From Climacium dendroides (Eukaryota; Streptophyta; Bryopsida; Hypnales; Climaciaceae), in contig OX467088.1 of assembly GCA_950106755.1 (NCBI GenBank), forward strand, positions 14,058,001 through 14,122,000: a stretch of DNA of 64,000 nucleotides, in the 5' to 3' direction. Position numbers and translations under genes: made by a program. Every line of letters begins with the position of its first letter. Positions within the stretch are counted from its first letter, which is position 1. This document shows, in pieces, positions 62,075 to 64,000 of the stretch. The notes under the pieces were generated by a model. It made no database searches, had not been told where the DNA came from, and worked only from the letters and a program-made list of their open reading frames with translations.

Positions 62075-64000
62075 GAGCTTACCTACAATTAATTATTGTG
62101 ATGAGATCGAATCAAAAACTGTCTGGACCTTGGATTGATCGATAATCTCTCTTCTCTCAACCACCCGACTTGTTTCGATCTTCCCAAGACAACAGCATCT
62201 TTCTAGCCTATATTTTCTGATGTTCCGGCCCTTGGAGTCTGCTCAGCTTTTCACTAGCTAGATAGCTGGCCATGGCGGGCGTTTCTGAAAGGAACTGGAG
62301 GAAGTTGAACAGCCTGACAGCCAAATCCAAGGTACAGCTTGTGAAGATCGAATATTACTAGCTATCGACCAGGCCCATGATGCACCAATCTCCTCGCTCT
62401 GGAACATGCACTATATTGTAACGTGGTTTGACAGTGGGGAAGAGATATATATCATCTAGGCTATAAGCTAGCTCAGCTCCTCCATAGGGTTGCATCAGAG
62501 ATAGATATATATTGGATTGTACAATTATAGTGACTCTGATTGATATCCTGTGACTGTGTAAATTACGCTGATCAAGATTGAATCTGATAGACAGACCTGT
62601 CTGTAACTTAATAAGACACTAGGAGCTATCTGCAGCAACTGGTGCAAGAGTACTACTTCCTTACCATCCACCAAGCCAGATCGACAGCTGGGACCGTCCG
62701 ACCGTGGGTTGTTTTGACACACTCTGGGCGTAGCGCCCAAGGCGTGCATGAACCGGGAAGTTTTTTAAAAAAGTACTAGCTTTGCTTTAGTTTGAACTGA
62801 TGGGTTAAATTATATATTTATTTTTAGAAGTTTTTACTTCACTAGGGACCGACCTAGCTTGCGAAGGGGTCGGAGTGCGTACTAAGTCTTAATTAGCTAG
62901 TTGCAGATCGAGATTGATACTAACTAGTCCTACCCAGCCTTGGCATTTGGGATCGGATGACTGAATTAATGAATGATGTAAATCAGTACTGTTGAATACA
63001 ACTTTCACGGTGCTATCTTTCGTTTGTTCAGACCTTTTGTACGTACGCAGAACAAAGTGATCTGATAGAGAGAGACAGAGAGAGTTGAATTGCAAGTCAC
63101 TCGATCGGCGGTGAACTAGCTAATTAACTTAGCTAGTAAAAGCACCTGCTTTAATTTCTGTGTTGAAGTATATACTGTGCTTGCGCACATGTTTGAGAGA
63201 ATATATATTATACTGCATTGATCGATCATGGACTGGTAGAGTTGATGGTAGAATTATACATGGTGAGTCGATCGCATTGAACGCCAACGACCGACCAATG
63301 CAATGCAGGCACATGTATGTATGCGCGAGTTTCGGAGCTCGCGGTAATAATTTGAAGGTAGTGATTCGAGGAGCAGGAAGGGACAAGTGGGATGAGACAG
63401 ACACCAAAAGTGGAGGTGTAAGTACTCCAAGCAAGGAAGACATCGTGGGGATTGCGACAACGCCTATCAGACACACCGCAGATACCGCCGAATCGAAGTC
63501 CGCCTCGATCTATACATGATCATTTAATATGGCCAAGTTACTGTAAGTTCAAGTTAAAGCGAGCTCAATGAACACGGCAAGCAGCAGTCTCCATGAAATT
63601 GATCGATTAACGCAAGCCTGTGGGACAGAGAGAGAGAGAGAGACACCAAGTCTCCCGGCATTTTTAACTTCTATTGATCGAACTGTGATTTCCGCATGTA
63701 AGGGTGAAAATTGTTCTTAAACGTGGTGTCTCGTAAAAACTGCCAATGCGGGTGTCCTCTTACTAAGTTAACAGAGGAGTAAACATTAGCGTTTTCAACA
63801 CTATCAATACCCCAGATGGTCAACATTTCAAGGTAACTATGGATGCGCGCACAACTAGGATTCACACCATACAGCAACATTTGCACGAAACGTGATTTCA
63901 CAATGGACATTCAACCTTCACTCTGTGACGGAACAACGTTTTTTGAACACGTTTTGTTACTCTTTGCGTTTCATTTGTTTCAATTTTTAAAAAATTAAAA
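62075..64000. other. no firm gene downstream of EPFL
   Basis: Higher GC continues. A possible first exon at 62272-62331 (MAGVSERNWRKLNSLTAKSK, then GTACAG) has no visible continuation. GA-rich microsatellites lie at 63066-63085 and 63627-63643, and GATCGATC/TAGCTAGCT words are frequent. Longer open frames at 63129-63519 exist on both strands and overlap, so I do not call them. Confidence 0.4.

Noticed and set aside
63129..63519. overlapping ORFs of 115-119 codons
   Set aside because: Both strands are open over the same bases, with no recognisable domain, splice pattern or start context.

Overview
The window is plant nuclear DNA. It is A+T-rich, its genes carry GT-AG introns, and it holds land-plant families: an EPFL secreted peptide, an F-box/PP2-type protein, a plant-type DXO1 decapping enzyme and a poly(A)-binding protein. 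I cannot fix the lineage from sequence alone. No organelle, bacterial or viral gene set is present. Most of the window is transposon-derived or anonymous A+T-rich DNA. The one gene that looks fully intact is near the right end.

Layout. 1-8.1 kb: repeats only (a 51-bp minisatellite, SINE-like copies, foldback elements, half of a 1.7-kb dispersed repeat). 8.1-16.2 kb: a TA-flanked MITE, then decayed genes: exon 1 of a poly(A)-binding protein (+), a class 3 lipase (-), an F-box/PP2 protein (-), and an unrecognised two-part reading frame (+) with a homopolymer frameshift. 16.8-24.8 kb: two TTAA-flanked non-autonomous elements, then a five-exon TNP2-like (CACTA/EnSpm-type) transposase gene on the minus strand that is intact except for one stop codon. 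27.9-35.6 kb: a complete PIF/Harbinger-type element with matching terminal repeats. It has a transposase (one internal stop) and about 4.6 kb of tandem palindromes where a partner gene might be expected. 37.2-39.8 kb: poly(A)-binding protein exons 2-3, phase-compatible with exon 1 lying 28 kb upstream, running straight into a frameshifted DXO1-like gene. 39.8-58.8 kb: mostly repeats, including three non-autonomous CACTA elements with target duplications, several more TTAA-flanked elements (one with a nested hairpin element), and a small unrecognised gene at 48.3-49.4 kb. 58.8-64 kb: higher-GC, gene-like DNA with an EPFL4/5/6-type peptide gene in three exons.

How the pieces relate. The genes form no operon or pathway. 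The main story is transposon activity. At least four DNA-transposon types (Harbinger-like, CACTA-like, TTAA-target, hAT-like) can be recognised by ends and target duplications, some nested in one another, and two inserts can be checked against an empty site inside the same window. The palindromic array inside the Harbinger-type element and the TTAA-target family are the least ordinary items. All function statements come from reading motifs by eye; no search was run.
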